Source: Lachnoclostridium sp. An76 (GTDB lineage Bacteria > Bacillota > Clostridia > Lachnospirales > Lachnospiraceae). From it: a stretch of 64,000 nucleotides of DNA. Each line of letters opens with the position of its first letter. Position 1 is the first letter of the stretch. The notes under the pieces were generated by a model. It worked only from the letters and a program-made list of their open reading frames with translations, was not told the DNA's origin and searched no databases. This document shows, piece after piece, positions 1 to 8,954 of this stretch. The position numbers and the translations under genes were made by a program. The stretch is taken from assembly GCF_002161355.1 (NCBI RefSeq), contig NZ_NFHL01000002.1, forward strand, positions 372,001-436,000. The letters run 5' to 3'.

Positions 1-2068
1 CCCGGGTATTACCTTCTTCAGAATAATATGTAACAGAATCTCCCGAATCCGCATAAAAACACGGCTCCTCGAATGCCGGAATCTCAAGCCAGTCTGTTCC
101 GTCTCCATTCCATGCAATTCCGGCATTAGCAGTATCATAGGGATAAGCAGCAAACGTAATCTCTGTATATCCTGCCGGGACAGTGCATTTATAAAGGTTA
201 TCGTTTACTTTCGTCATGGTGCCTTTCTGTCCGCTGTCATTCTGGTCTTTTCTCATCCAGTAATATACATTTCCATCTTCTGAAGCCGGTATTGCATTGC
301 CTGAAGCTTTACCGGGAGTTTCCCCAGGCGTATTATCCGCACCACCACTTGAATTTGTCTTAGATATTCCATAATACAGTTTCGAAAGCGTTGCATCAAA
401 ATAGACCGTTTTCTCTGATGACTGTATGCCGGATACTTCCGCCACATTGTCCGATACCGCGACCTTATTCTTTGTAAGATCCTTCCACATAAAATGATAG
501 GTCGTACTTTCATGAACAACAGTAATAATTGTCTCCTGATCTGCCGAAATATCATCTGGTATTTTATAATAGAGTGTATTTACACTTCCTATATACCTTT
601 CAGATATTTTTTCTTCCTTTCCTGCAATGATAATCGTATCATTCAGGCTAAAATTTCCCGAATAGAAATATAAAGTCCGTCCGCTGATGGATTCATTCCC
701 TGTTGTTTCAGCCGCCCATCTGCTGATGAGTTCGCCTGACGGAAGTTCTGTCACTCCATAGTAATAACATGTATTTTCTTCCTGAACCAGTTCTTTAAGA
801 GAGTACCATTGTGTTGACTGGTTGTTTATGTTCAATTGAACTTCTGTATACTCTTCTGTTCCGTTATAATCCTCCGGTACCCGAAAAGTTCCATTAATTG
901 TATATGTATTACTCTGATCATTATTATCTGTACGGAATACCGCTGTCACAGAGCCCTCTGAAAGTTCTTGTGTCATGTCGACAAACTTCAGTTCTGTGCC
1001 TGCCAGACTCACAACATCAGGGATAAAGTCAACCCAATTGCTTCCATCCCAAAGTTTTCCGTTAAACACACCTAAAGCTGTCCAGTAATTCTGAATAGGA
1101 ACAACCTGGCCCTTATGGGTCTCTCCGCTATACGCCTGAATTTGAAGGGTATAAATGCCGCCATAAGGGATATCGCCTGTATCCTGTGTTGTAGTAAATT
1201 CAGCCACATATACAGATTTTCCATTCAGTGTCCTACCACTGTCTGTCATTGTTATAATGCTCCACCTCGAGGTTTGATCTGTATAGCCCTCACCCTGAAG
1301 TCGCATATTAGCACGTATGGTATATCCATTATTTATCCAGTCGTCACTTGGCACATAATAAAAACAGCCTGTATTCTCATCAGCCTGTGCTGACGTTCCG
1401 TCTGTATTCAGCAGCGCTGCTGCCTCAGTCTCTGCTGCCGCTGTCTCCGTCACACCCTCACTTTCTTCCGCGGCCTCACTCACATCATCGCTCTGCACCA
1501 TCTCCCACATGACCTCGGTCTCATTGTCCTCGTCTTCCTGATCCGAAGCCTGGGTGACATCCTGCTCGTTCACAAAAGCCTTCGCCTGCACGATTGTCCT
1601 CTTGGTGTAGTTTGCCTCATCGGTGCGATACATCAACTGCATATCAAAGGCTGCTGACGCTCCTGCCGGGAGTGTGGCTTCCAGATAGCGCGCCGTCACA
1701 TTGCCGCTGTCGTCCGTCTTCTCCACCCACTGTGCGTCAAGCGCGGTGTTGGTCCCATCCGCGAGCGTGAGCGCGTCTTTCATTGCATCGTTCAGATCCA
1801 GCGCTTCTGTCTCTGTGTCAGCCGAGGCATCTTCTGCATTTTCGAGGTAAGTCCGAAGGACCGCGTCTTCCCCACAGGAATTAGCCGCTGACACATGGAT
1901 CGTCTGCAGCCCGTCTTTTTGTTCTGTATCTTCTTCTGATCCCCCTGTCACCGTCACTGCAACGCCGGGATCAGAGCTGTTATCTTCTGCATTTGCAGCT
2001 GCCGGAAAATTCACCGAAGTCAATACCACGGCAACTGCCAACAGCGTCCCACATATTCTCCTTTTCAT
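1..2068 (-). CDS. Large secreted surface protein, 3' end outside the window
   Basis: An open frame runs from ATG at 2068 to the window edge without a stop (about 689 codons). The start is preceded by GGGAAGG six bases upstream; an in-frame ATG at 2074 abuts that site and is less likely. The N-terminus is a clear signal peptide (MKRRICGTLLAVAVVLTS, cleavage near ANA). An acidic, Glu/Ala/Thr-rich stretch follows, then beta-rich segments with recurring patterns such as FYYVP, YYYGV, LYYGI and VYYWM, ending in a Gly/Pro linker and another beta module. This layout is typical of modular adhesins or carbohydrate-binding surface proteins of gut Clostridia. Codons from about 560 to 1400 are more AT-rich than the neighbouring starch genes. 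No catalytic domain is visible in the part present; the function is unknown. Confidence 0.75.
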   Translation of the reverse strand, partial: MKRRICGTLLAVAVVLTSVNFPAAANAEDNSSDPGVAVTVTGGSEEDTEQKDGLQTIHVSAANSCGEDAVLRTYLENAEDASADTETEALDLNDAMKDALTLADGTNTALDAQWVEKTDDSGNVTARYLEATLPAGASAAFDMQLMYRTDEANYTKRTIVQAKAFVNEQDVTQASDQEDEDNETEVMWEMVQSDDVSEAAEESEGVTETAAAETEAAALLNTDGTSAQADENTGCFYYVPSDDWINNGYTIRANMRLQGEGYTDQTSRWSIITMTDSGRTLNGKSVYVAEFTTTQDTGDIPYGGIYTLQIQAYSGETHKGQVVPIQNYWTALGVFNGKLWDGSNWVDFIPDVVSLAGTELKFVDMTQELSEGSVTAVFRTDNNDQSNTYTINGTFRVPEDYNGTEEYTEVQLNINNQSTQWYSLKELVQEENTCYYYGVTELPSGELISRWAAETTGNESISGRTLYFYSGNFSLNDTIIIAGKEEKISERYIGSVNTLYYKIPDDISADQETIITVVHESTTYHFMWKDLTKNKVAVSDNVAEVSGIQSSEKTVYFDATLSKLYYGISKTNSSGGADNTPGETPGKASGNAIPASEDGNVYYWMRKDQNDSGQKGTMTKVNDNLYKCTVPAGYTEITFAAYPYDTANAGIAWNGDGTDWLEIPAFEEPCFYADSGDSVTYYSEEGNTR

Positions 2069-2304
2069 ACTCATCCTTCCCTGTTTTTCCATGTCCTGCC
2101 ATTTATTCCAGTTATTTCTGTGTAAAATTATACCCTCCCCCAAGGTATCCGGGTATGATAATATCCTCATATTCATGTAACTATTCACAGAAATTTCATA
2201 AAAAAAGGGCGGAACTTTCATTCCACTCTCGATTTCTATCCCACGATATCCTTTGTTCGAGATTGGCGAAGTCCGCTGCAATTTTTTATGTTCGCTTATA
2301 TGCT

Positions 2305-2475
2305 CTATTCTCTGTTTGCTCGTTTCTCCCCTCGTCTCTCCGCACTCTTCATCTGCGAATTATGATCCCGGATCGCCTTCTGCCTCACTTCGTACTCCAG
2401 CCGTTTCTGCTCGTCCAGACTCAGTTTTTTCAGGTCTTCGTATGCTTCTTTGATATATTCATCTTTCTCTGCCAT
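2305..2475 (-). pseudogene. C-terminal remnant of an Rpn/PD-(D/E)XK nuclease-transposase
   Basis: A 56-codon frame starts at ATG 2475 and ends at TAG 2305. It reads MAEKDEYIKEAYEDLKKLS, then DEQKRLEYEVRQKAIRDHN, then a charged tail. This is the characteristic helical C-terminal tail of the Rpn-family 'recombination-promoting nuclease/putative transposase' proteins common in Lachnospiraceae. The same frame is readable for about 11 codons further upstream and then stops, and the nuclease domain is absent. It is a fossil rather than a working gene. Confidence 0.7.
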
Positions 2476-2680
2476 ATCCTCGAACTCCTTCCGGTTCTTC
2501 CCTCCTTCATCTTACCATGTTCCGCCGGAATATAAAAGCGGAACCCGTCTCATTTTCTGATCCTTTTTCCGATCCCACTTTCTGACCTTTCGGATTTCTC
2601 TGGATTTCCGGGCGATACTGCCCTGTGGATCATGGAAATGTTTTCGGCTGTTCCCGGGAAAAGGCAGCCTGATACAGCAA

Positions 2681-2717
2681 AAGGCATCCGCAGCTCAGAC
2701 CTTGCTTTGGATGCCTT
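2681..2717 (-). terminator. Hairpin after the response regulator gene
   Basis: Inverted repeat AAGGCATCC / GGATGCCTT with a 19-base loop, about 110 bases past the response regulator stop. On the minus strand the second arm runs into a short TTTT. It is a weak but plausible end of the malEFG-regulator transcript. Confidence 0.45.
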
Positions 2718-2824
2718 AAAAGATAACATTATGATTTTGAGTTTGCAATATGTTTTCCGCAGAAAACAGGGTTATCAACAAACTTACAGAAGTTGTAAAA
2801 CTTTATCCGGCGGATGGGGAAAAC

Positions 2825-4342
2825 TCACGCTGTTCCCGCCTGGTTCTCTCTCCGGTAACTCTCCGGGCTGCTGCCGAACTGCTGCCGGAAACATCTGGAG
2901 AAGTAGGACATATTTCTGTAGCCGACATGCCCGCCGATCTCGCGCACAGACATCTGCGTGCCGGACAGGAGTTCTTTTGCCTTCTCCATACGCACATTCC
3001 TGATATACTGTTTGATATTCTCTCCCGCCTCTTTTTTAAACACCATGCTCAGATATCCAGGCGATATACACAGTTTCGCCGCCATATGGTCGATCGGGAT
3101 ATCATCGCCGTAATGTCTCTGTATATAGTCTTTGGTCATTTCGACTTTATACTTCAGGCTGCTCTTATCCTCTGTGATAAGCTGGCAGAATCTGTCAAGC
3201 TCCTTCTTCGCCATGGCGATCAGTTCGTCCACTGATGAACTTCTGTACATTTCCTCGATGATGTTTTCCATGTCGCGGCTGTCCGCCATCGGGGAGGAAT
3301 CCGCGATCACCTTTATGATCCTGGTGAAGACGAATTTCACATACATGCTCGGGAAGCTGCTGTCCCCGCTGTACTTTTCCGCCACGCGCCGGAAATGTTC
3401 TTCTATATGATAAGCGTCCCGGTTGCGGATATCTTTCTCAAGCATGCCTGTGAGGCAGCTCTCCTCAAGGATCTTCCCACTGATCCCGTCCGGCGACTCG
3501 CAGAAAAGGAAACGCTCTGTATGATAGAACTTTTCTTCCATCAGCTCATCCAGACGGCGGTACGCTCCGGGAAGTTCTTCTTCGGAACTGATCTTTCTGC
3601 TGACAGCCATATAGAATTCTCCTCCATATGTCCTGCGCAGCCAGCTGCTCAGGTATTCGGCATCTTTCACCGGATCCCGCTCCTCCCCGCTTACAAGCAG
3701 CAGAAGCTGGTCCGGGTCAAGTCCCAGGCAGAGTGCCTGGTCTCCGAATACGCCTGTGAGCTCCCTCTGGAATTCGCCGTCGTATTTTTCAAAGAAGCCG
3801 CCGCTCCGCTCGAGCAGGATCATATACCGGACGCTGTCCCAGTCCACGGTATCTATATGCGCGGACGCCTCTGTACGGACCGACGGATTTCCGCTCAGGA
3901 TGTAGTTCAGGAGAAAATACTGGTTCAGGAAGCTCTCCCGCTCTTTCTGCCCGTTAAGCCGCTCCTTTTTCTCCGCCAGCGTCTGGCGTACATTGAGGAA
4001 CGCCCTTCCGAACTCTTCCGGGTCGACCGGCTTGAGGATGTAATCCTGGACACCGTACTGGATCGCCGATTTTGCGTAGGTGAAATCATGATAGCCGCTG
4101 AAGATAATGATCTCCGTGCCGCTGGAGCGCTCGGCCGTCCACTTTGCAAGCTCCAGCCCGCTCACATAGGGCATGCGGATATCTGTCAGCAGGATATCCA
4201 CCTTATTCTCCTGTATGATCTTTTCAGCCTCTCTGCCGTTGGCAGCTTCCAGGATGCGGTAGCTGCCGATCTCATTTTTCAAAAGCTGACGTATCCCGTT
4301 GCGTTCGATCTTCTCATCGTCAGCGATCAATACTGTATACAT
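2825..4342 (-). CDS. YesN-type response regulator, AraC-family DNA-binding
   Basis: 505 residues. Residues 1-120 form a receiver domain: acidic pair D8-D9, phospho-acceptor D54 in LLTDIRMP, and the conserved lysine in YILKPVD near 105. A middle region of about 270 residues has no recognised motif. Residues about 400-500 are a double helix-turn-helix AraC domain (IDHMAAKLCISPGYLSMVFKK and the C-terminal GYRNMSYFSRCFRQQFG). This is the usual architecture of YesN-type regulators that respond to a YesM-type membrane sensor kinase and activate sugar-uptake genes. No kinase gene is in the window. It is the last gene of malE-malF-malG-regulator, six bases after malG. Inference: it activates malE and the starch-enzyme genes through the box shared at 8083-8106 and 17882-17905. 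Confidence 0.9.
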   Translation of the reverse strand: MYTVLIADDEKIERNGIRQLLKNEIGSYRILEAANGREAEKIIQENKVDILLTDIRMPYVSGLELAKWTAERSSGTEIIIFSGYHDFTYAKSAIQYGVQDYILKPVDPEEFGRAFLNVRQTLAEKKERLNGQKERESFLNQYFLLNYILSGNPSVRTEASAHIDTVDWDSVRYMILLERSGGFFEKYDGEFQRELTGVFGDQALCLGLDPDQLLLLVSGEERDPVKDAEYLSSWLRRTYGGEFYMAVSRKISSEEELPGAYRRLDELMEEKFYHTERFLFCESPDGISGKILEESCLTGMLEKDIRNRDAYHIEEHFRRVAEKYSGDSSFPSMYVKFVFTRIIKVIADSSPMADSRDMENIIEEMYRSSSVDELIAMAKKELDRFCQLITEDKSSLKYKVEMTKDYIQRHYGDDIPIDHMAAKLCISPGYLSMVFKKEAGENIKQYIRNVRMEKAKELLSGTQMSVREIGGHVGYRNMSYFSRCFRQQFGSSPESYRRENQAGTA

Positions 4343-4348
4343 TTCACA

Positions 4349-5209
4349 TCATCCTTTTACTGCTCCGGACAGTCCGTCCGCATAGAATCTCTGTACATAG
4401 ATAAAGAGGATCGCGATCGGTATGGAGACACATACAGCGCCGGCCGCGAAACAGGTATACCACTGATAGATATTTTCCTTGGCGAGCATCTGGAAGAGCC
4501 CTACCGATACGGTATAATATTTTGCATCAGACCCGACAATTACTTTGGCGAATATGAAGTCTGTCCATGGCGCGATAAAGCTGGTCAGCAGGGTGTATAC
4601 GAGGATCGGTTTCGACAGCGGAAGCGTGATCCTGGTAAATACATCCCACTTCGTCGCCCCGTCGATATAGGCCGCTTCATCGATCCCTTTGGGGATCGTG
4701 TCGAAAAATCCCTTTGCCACATAGAAGCTCAGAAGGTTCGCCCCGCCCGAATACACGAGGATCAGCGCGATCAGCTTCAGCCCGCCGTCAGTGAGCCCCA
4801 TGCCTTTCAGGATATAGTACACAGCGATCATGGACATAAATCCGGGGAACATCCCCAGGATCAGCGCGATGTTCAGATACGGTTTCCTCATCTTAAAGCG
4901 CATCCTGGACATCGTGTACGCGATCGAGATCAGAAAAAACGTCGCCAGGATACAGGTCGCCGCAGCGATAATAAATGTATTCATAAACATCCGCGGGAAA
5001 TCAAACACCCCTGTATCCGTAAAAAGCTTCACATAGTTCCCAAGCGTCAGTTCATCCGGGATAAACTCTGTAGAGTAAGAGCCTTTCCCCGCGCGGAATG
5101 AGGTCATGATCACCCAGAAGATCGGAAACACCCATATCACTGCCAGGACCGCCAGAAAGAGATGCGCGATCGTGATCAGTATTCTTTTCTTTGTCTTCAT
5201 TGATTTCAT
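4349..5209 (-). CDS. malG: Maltodextrin-type ABC transporter permease (MalG-like)
   Basis: 286 residues with about six membrane segments. The cytoplasmic EAA loop that docks on the ATPase is present (DEAAYIDGATKWDVFTRITL), and the C-terminus ends ADGLSGAVKG as in MalG/MdxG proteins. It pairs with the MalF-like protein encoded immediately upstream (the genes overlap by one base). Its substrate as a maltodextrin is inferred from the neighbouring secreted amylases and the MalE-like binding protein; other alpha-glucosides are possible. No ATPase gene is in the operon, so a shared MsmK/MalK-type ATPase elsewhere in the genome is probably used. Confidence 0.88.
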   Translation of the reverse strand: MKSMKTKKRILITIAHLFLAVLAVIWVFPIFWVIMTSFRAGKGSYSTEFIPDELTLGNYVKLFTDTGVFDFPRMFMNTFIIAAATCILATFFLISIAYTMSRMRFKMRKPYLNIALILGMFPGFMSMIAVYYILKGMGLTDGGLKLIALILVYSGGANLLSFYVAKGFFDTIPKGIDEAAYIDGATKWDVFTRITLPLSKPILVYTLLTSFIAPWTDFIFAKVIVGSDAKYYTVSVGLFQMLAKENIYQWYTCFAAGAVCVSIPIAILFIYVQRFYADGLSGAVKG

Positions 5210-6612
5210 TACTGGAATCCCTCCTCATTCTTATATGATCCTGTCCTTCTGTATGTAGCCAGCGCCAGAACCGCGCAGATCACAAATGTCAGGATGCCGA
5301 TCACTGCTCCATAGTTGTAGTCTTTGAAGTCGATCGTCAGCTTATAAAGCCAGGTCACGAGCAGATCGGTCTTGCCACCTGTGCCGTTGTAATAATCCAT
5401 GGCAGCCGGCCCGCCCTCCGTCAGCAGGTAGATCACATTGAAGTTGTTGATATTTCCGATAAACTGTGTGATCAGATACGGGGCTGTAACAAAAAGCATG
5501 TAGGGCAGTGTTATCTTGAAGAAGATCGTAACCGGCCCGGCCCCGTCGATCTTCGCTGATTCATAAAGCTCTGCGGGAATATTCTGCAGGATTCCCGTTA
5601 CCTGCAGGATCGTGAACGGGATACCGATCCACAGGTTCACGATGATGATCGTCACCCGCGCCCACGTGGCATCCGTCCAGAACGGCAGCGCGTCGCTGAT
5701 CAGTCCCAGATTCTGCAGCAGGACATTGATCGCCCCCTGCTCCTGGAGCATGGTCCTCATGATCAGAAGAGAGACGAACTGCGGGACAGCGATGGACAGT
5801 ACGAAGATAAAACGCCAGAAGCTCTTGAGCCGCGTCTCTTTCCAGTTGATGACCATGGCAAGGATCATACCGAGGATATAGTTGAGGAACGTCGCCGCGA
5901 CAGCCCAGATGAATGTCCATCCCAGGATGTGCCAGAACGCGTATCCCAGCCCGCTCCCTGTGTCCAGTATCTTCTCAAAGTTCACCAGCCCCACCCAGTC
6001 GAAGAGCTGTCCGGGCGGCTGATGGTTCCTGTCGTAGTTGGTAAACGCCATACAGATCATGAACACCAGCGGCAGGATCGTAAACATGACCACGCACAGG
6101 GTCGGGAAGAAGAGCAGAGTCACATTGAGCCGGTTGTCCAGAAGGCTTTTCAGGTCTTCTCTCAGCGTCAGGACCGGTTTGCCCTGTTCTTTTCTCTTCT
6201 GCTGCGCGTACGCGGACTTGACATTTGTCCGCCAGATGATGAAGAAGCCTATGGTAATAAAGATCACTGCCACTCCATAGAGCAGGAACAGCATGGAATT
6301 GTCTCCCTGCACATACTCATAGATCTGCTTTGTCTCATTAAATACTTCCTGCGTCGTCTGTATCCCAAGCGTCGTCAGCCCGGCAAGCGCGCCGGCTCCG
6401 AAGAGCGACATGAACAGGATATAGACCACTTCGGCCGCCAGGAACAGGATCCCCTTGACATACTGCCCGTACCGGAGATTCCCCGCGCCCATGACCAGGC
6501 ACGACAGGCGGACCGTGGCGTTTCCTTTCCGTATGGCCTCTCTGACTGAAACCGAATCCGGGAATTCTTTTATCCTGGCCTGGTTTCCTTTCTTTTTTGC
6601 TCTTGCTCTCAT
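5209..6612 (-). CDS. malF: Maltodextrin-type ABC transporter permease (MalF-like)
   Basis: 467 residues. The first 140 residues hold extra membrane segments before the core permease domain, as in Gram-positive MdxF/MalF proteins. The EAA loop is visible (YESAKIDGAGPVTIFFKITL). The start at 6612 has a good AGGAG-type site just upstream. It follows malE after a gap of 123 bases that carries a hairpin terminator (6693-6727), so malF and malG are probably made in lower amounts than the binding protein. Confidence 0.88.
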   Translation of the reverse strand: MRARAKKKGNQARIKEFPDSVSVREAIRKGNATVRLSCLVMGAGNLRYGQYVKGILFLAAEVVYILFMSLFGAGALAGLTTLGIQTTQEVFNETKQIYEYVQGDNSMLFLLYGVAVIFITIGFFIIWRTNVKSAYAQQKRKEQGKPVLTLREDLKSLLDNRLNVTLLFFPTLCVVMFTILPLVFMICMAFTNYDRNHQPPGQLFDWVGLVNFEKILDTGSGLGYAFWHILGWTFIWAVAATFLNYILGMILAMVINWKETRLKSFWRFIFVLSIAVPQFVSLLIMRTMLQEQGAINVLLQNLGLISDALPFWTDATWARVTIIIVNLWIGIPFTILQVTGILQNIPAELYESAKIDGAGPVTIFFKITLPYMLFVTAPYLITQFIGNINNFNVIYLLTEGGPAAMDYYNGTGGKTDLLVTWLYKLTIDFKDYNYGAVIGILTFVICAVLALATYRRTGSYKNEEGFQ

Positions 6613-6663
6613 AGTTTCCTCCTTTTTCCGCGATCTGCTGATTTATTTTTCCCAGGAGACTGG

Positions 6664-6681
6664 CGCAGAGAAGACTCTGCG
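6664..6681 (-). repeat. Small hairpin in the malE-malF gap
   Basis: CGCAGAG / CTCTGCG with a four-base loop, between the attenuating terminator and the malF ribosome site. It could protect the 5' end of the malF message; this is inference only. Confidence 0.35.
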
Positions 6682-6692
6682 GCACTCTCCTG

Positions 6693-6727
6693 AAAAAAAT
6701 GCCCCGCCATTGACTGACGGGGCATTC
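6693..6727 (-). terminator. Terminator/attenuator between malE and malF
   Basis: On the minus strand, just after the malE stop, AATGCCCCGtc pairs with ggCGGGGCATT and is followed by a run of T. It is a strong intrinsic terminator inside an operon. This is the classical arrangement that gives the binding protein more transcript than the permeases. Confidence 0.75.
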
Positions 6728-6735
6728 CATGTCTC

Positions 6736-8010
6736 TTATAATCCGCCTGAAAGAATTCCTTCTACCATCGCGTCTGTCTTCTCTGCTGCATTGTCAGCCG
6801 TCACATCCCCCTGGATGATCTCTTTGCCCATTGTCTCTGCTGGTGTCCAGTATGCATTCATCTCCGCAAGCACCGGCTGCAGGAATGATGCTTCCTTGAT
6901 CTCGCTCATTTCCGCTGTTGCTACCTCATCGTCGCCTACTTCGATGGACGCAAGCGTCGGTGTGATGCCTCTCGCCTCATATCTGATCTGCTGGCATTCC
7001 TCGCCGCCCAGATACTGTGCGAGCGCTACCGCTACTTCCGGATACTCACAGTTCGGGTTCACGCCGATCGCTTTGCTTCCCGCGAATGATCTCATCTGGC
7101 CTTCCTGTCCGTTAATGTTGACCGTCGGAAGTTTTACCGCTCCGAAATTCTCACCCAGCGCCTCGCGGATTGCCGCTGCATCCCAGGAACCGCTGCAGTA
7201 CGCGCCCAGCTTGCCCTCTGCGAAAAGCGCCAGGCTGCTGCCGTCTTTCTCATTGGAGTACTTCGGGTTCGCCGCCAGCTCTACCATGTACTGTGTCGCC
7301 GCTTTCCCTGCATCACTGTTGAAATCGCAGCCTGCGGATGCGTCCGTACCGTCTCCGAATATGCTGCATCCCGCTCCGAAGTAGAACGCTTCGATATACC
7401 AGCTGTTATCCATCGGGAACGCGAAATTATATACGCCTTCTCCCAGATCTTTTGCCATCATCGTATCCAGGGATTTCACTTCATCCTCTGTATATTTGCT
7501 CTTGTCATAGTACATAAACCATGTGTTGGATGTGAACGGTACGCCGTAAATGCCGTCATTGTATGTAACGGACTGCACCATGGTCTGCTCGTTATTGTCC
7601 TTCACCCACTGCTCGGTATCGCCGCCCAGTTTTGCAAGCGCTCCCGAGTCTGCAAGTGTCGGGATCTGGTCATTCGCGAAGAAATACACGTCCCCGGCTT
7701 CCTCCACATCTTTGGTCACCTGGTCTCTGGCGTCTCCCTCGCCGCATACGCCGTACTCAAAGTTGATCTCCCATTCCGGGTGCGCCTCGTCGAATGCCTC
7801 GCACATCGCTTTGAGGATCCCTTCGTCATATCCTTCCAGCGCCGCCTGGTCTTCCTGCGGACCCCAGACGAGCAGGTCCACTTCCTGTACTTCTGCATCT
7901 CCGCCGTCATCCGCTGCCGGCTCATCGCCGCCGGAGCTTCCGCATCCTGTCATAAGGCCGCCTGTCATAAGGCCTGCCATTATAAGAGCAAGTACTCTTT
8001 TTTTCTTCAT
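6736..8010 (-). CDS. malE: Maltodextrin-type extracellular solute-binding lipoprotein
   Basis: 424 residues from ATG 8010. A longer frame to 8028 would start on a GTG inside the GAGGAGG ribosome site, so 8010 is preferred. Signal peptide with lipobox LMTGCGSS, an acidic spacer, then a solute-binding protein type 1 fold (LLVWGPQEDQ, GIYGVPFTSNTWFMYYDKSK, FAGSKAIGVNPN). It should capture linear maltodextrins outside the membrane and hand them to the MalF/MalG pair. It is the first gene of the operon, with a promoter and the 24-bp shared box upstream. Confidence 0.9.
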   Translation of the reverse strand: MKKKRVLALIMAGLMTGGLMTGCGSSGGDEPAADDGGDAEVQEVDLLVWGPQEDQAALEGYDEGILKAMCEAFDEAHPEWEINFEYGVCGEGDARDQVTKDVEEAGDVYFFANDQIPTLADSGALAKLGGDTEQWVKDNNEQTMVQSVTYNDGIYGVPFTSNTWFMYYDKSKYTEDEVKSLDTMMAKDLGEGVYNFAFPMDNSWYIEAFYFGAGCSIFGDGTDASAGCDFNSDAGKAATQYMVELAANPKYSNEKDGSSLALFAEGKLGAYCSGSWDAAAIREALGENFGAVKLPTVNINGQEGQMRSFAGSKAIGVNPNCEYPEVAVALAQYLGGEECQQIRYEARGITPTLASIEVGDDEVATAEMSEIKEASFLQPVLAEMNAYWTPAETMGKEIIQGDVTADNAAEKTDAMVEGILSGGL

Positions 8011-8056
8011 CTTACATTTCCTCCTCACGTGAATGTTATTTCTTTATCTGTAAATA

Positions 8057-8106
8057 ATTATATGGAAAAGCATTTCAGGCGCCTATGCTAAAAATCCCGA
8101 AAACAT
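8057..8106 (-). promoter_or_regulatory. malE promoter with upstream activator-type box
   Basis: On the minus strand a perfect -10 TATAAT (8062-8057) has no recognisable -35 (TAGGCG at 17-base spacing). The place of the -35 is overlapped by the edge of a 24-bp box (8083-8106, plus-strand core AAATCCCGAAAACAT). The same box, 22 of 24 bases identical, lies before the neopullulanase gene. A good -10, a poor -35 and an adjoining box suggest an activator-dependent promoter. The binding protein is not known; the AraC-type regulator of the same operon is the natural candidate. Confidence 0.6.
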
Positions 8107-8155
8107 TGCACTTTTCACAGATTCACCGTCCATTCAGATCCTTTTTCCATAATCC

Positions 8156-8839
8156 TTACGCAACATATACCTGACCGATCCATTCCTGGACAGATGGCTC
8201 ATATTCTCCCATATCGCCCTCCATCATCGTGAAATCTGCCGTATAATATACTCCGTTCTCCACAATGACGACCCCTCTGTGGAGCATGCTGTATCCCTCA
8301 TCATCCTCATAGGCCGTATACTCGCACACATCGAGCCCAAGTTTTTCTGTCAGCTCTTCATTTACTGCCACCGACGCTGCTGTCCATCCATTTTCCTCTA
8401 TATAAGATCCAGCCGCACTTTCCGCGTCTCCCGCGTCTTCTGATACGCAGTTCCATGTATACTCCAGTCTGTCACTGCAGCTATATGTCTCTGTAAACCC
8501 TCCGTTTCCGTCACTCTCAGATTTCTGTCGGATCCAGTCTCCGGATGCATCGAGCGCCAGTTTCTTACCGCTCCATTCCCCCTGCGCCACAGCTGTATCT
8601 GACTTTTCCTCTTCCTTTTCCGCATGTTCTCTGTCTATGGCATCTGCCGCAGCCTGCATCTCTCCTGCCTCCTGTTCGTCCGCCTCCTCCCCGGTCTTAC
8701 CGTCTGTCTTCTTCCCGTTCTCAGTCTCTATGGTGATATTTTCCGCTGTCTTGCCTGATCCCTTCCCCGTATCAGAACTGCATCCCGGTATGGCGAGCAC
8801 GACCACTGCCAGCAGGATCGTCAATATTTTTCTCTTCAT
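8156..8839 (-). CDS. Putative lipoprotein of unknown function
   Basis: 227 residues from ATG 8839 (an adjacent ATG at 8842 is equally readable; AGGAG lies six and three bases upstream respectively). A signal peptide with lipobox VVLAIPGCSSD is followed by a long Glu/Lys/Asp-rich linker (residues 25-85) and a small globular domain of about 130 residues containing GEWSGKKLALDASGDW and a C-terminal EPSVQEWIGQVYVA. No known family was recognised. It sits between the amylase gene and the malE promoter; a terminator-like hairpin separates it from the amylase. Its place suggests a cell-surface role, but nothing in the sequence ties it to starch. Confidence 0.7.
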   Translation of the reverse strand: MKRKILTILLAVVVLAIPGCSSDTGKGSGKTAENITIETENGKKTDGKTGEEADEQEAGEMQAAADAIDREHAEKEEEKSDTAVAQGEWSGKKLALDASGDWIRQKSESDGNGGFTETYSCSDRLEYTWNCVSEDAGDAESAAGSYIEENGWTAASVAVNEELTEKLGLDVCEYTAYEDDEGYSMLHRGVVIVENGVYYTADFTMMEGDMGEYEPSVQEWIGQVYVA

Positions 8840-8874
8840 CATTCTCTCCTTTGTCTCTGTCCTTTTTATAAATT

Positions 8875-8898
8875 CCCCGGGCGGTTTTCCGCCCGGGG
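8875..8898 (-). terminator. GC-rich hairpin after the amylase gene
   Basis: Perfect 10-bp stem CCCCGGGCGG / CCGCCCGGGG with a four-base loop, 57 bases past the amylase stop. On the minus strand it is followed by AATTTATAAA, on the plus strand by ATTTTTCTTTC. It probably ends or attenuates the amylase transcript before the lipoprotein gene. Confidence 0.6.
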
Positions 8899-8954
8899 AT
8901 TTTTCTTTCCTGAAAACGTATAACAACACTTTTTCTGGCATTATCCGCAGCTTT

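Larger units (their letters stand above)
2069..2824. other. Intergenic stretch between surface protein gene and response regulator
   Basis: About 755 bases with no intact gene. It holds the Rpn tail remnant (2305-2475) and a hairpin (2681-2717) that can end the mal operon. The stretch 2480-2680 shows nothing else recognisable. The promoter of the 2068 gene should lie in 2090-2250; it is AT-rich, but no clear -35/-10 pair was assigned. Confidence 0.5.

Noticed and set aside
3395-5101. 568-codon plus-strand frame
   Set aside because: It lies antisense to the response regulator and malG, has no ribosome site or family resemblance, and its composition mirrors codon bias of the real genes.
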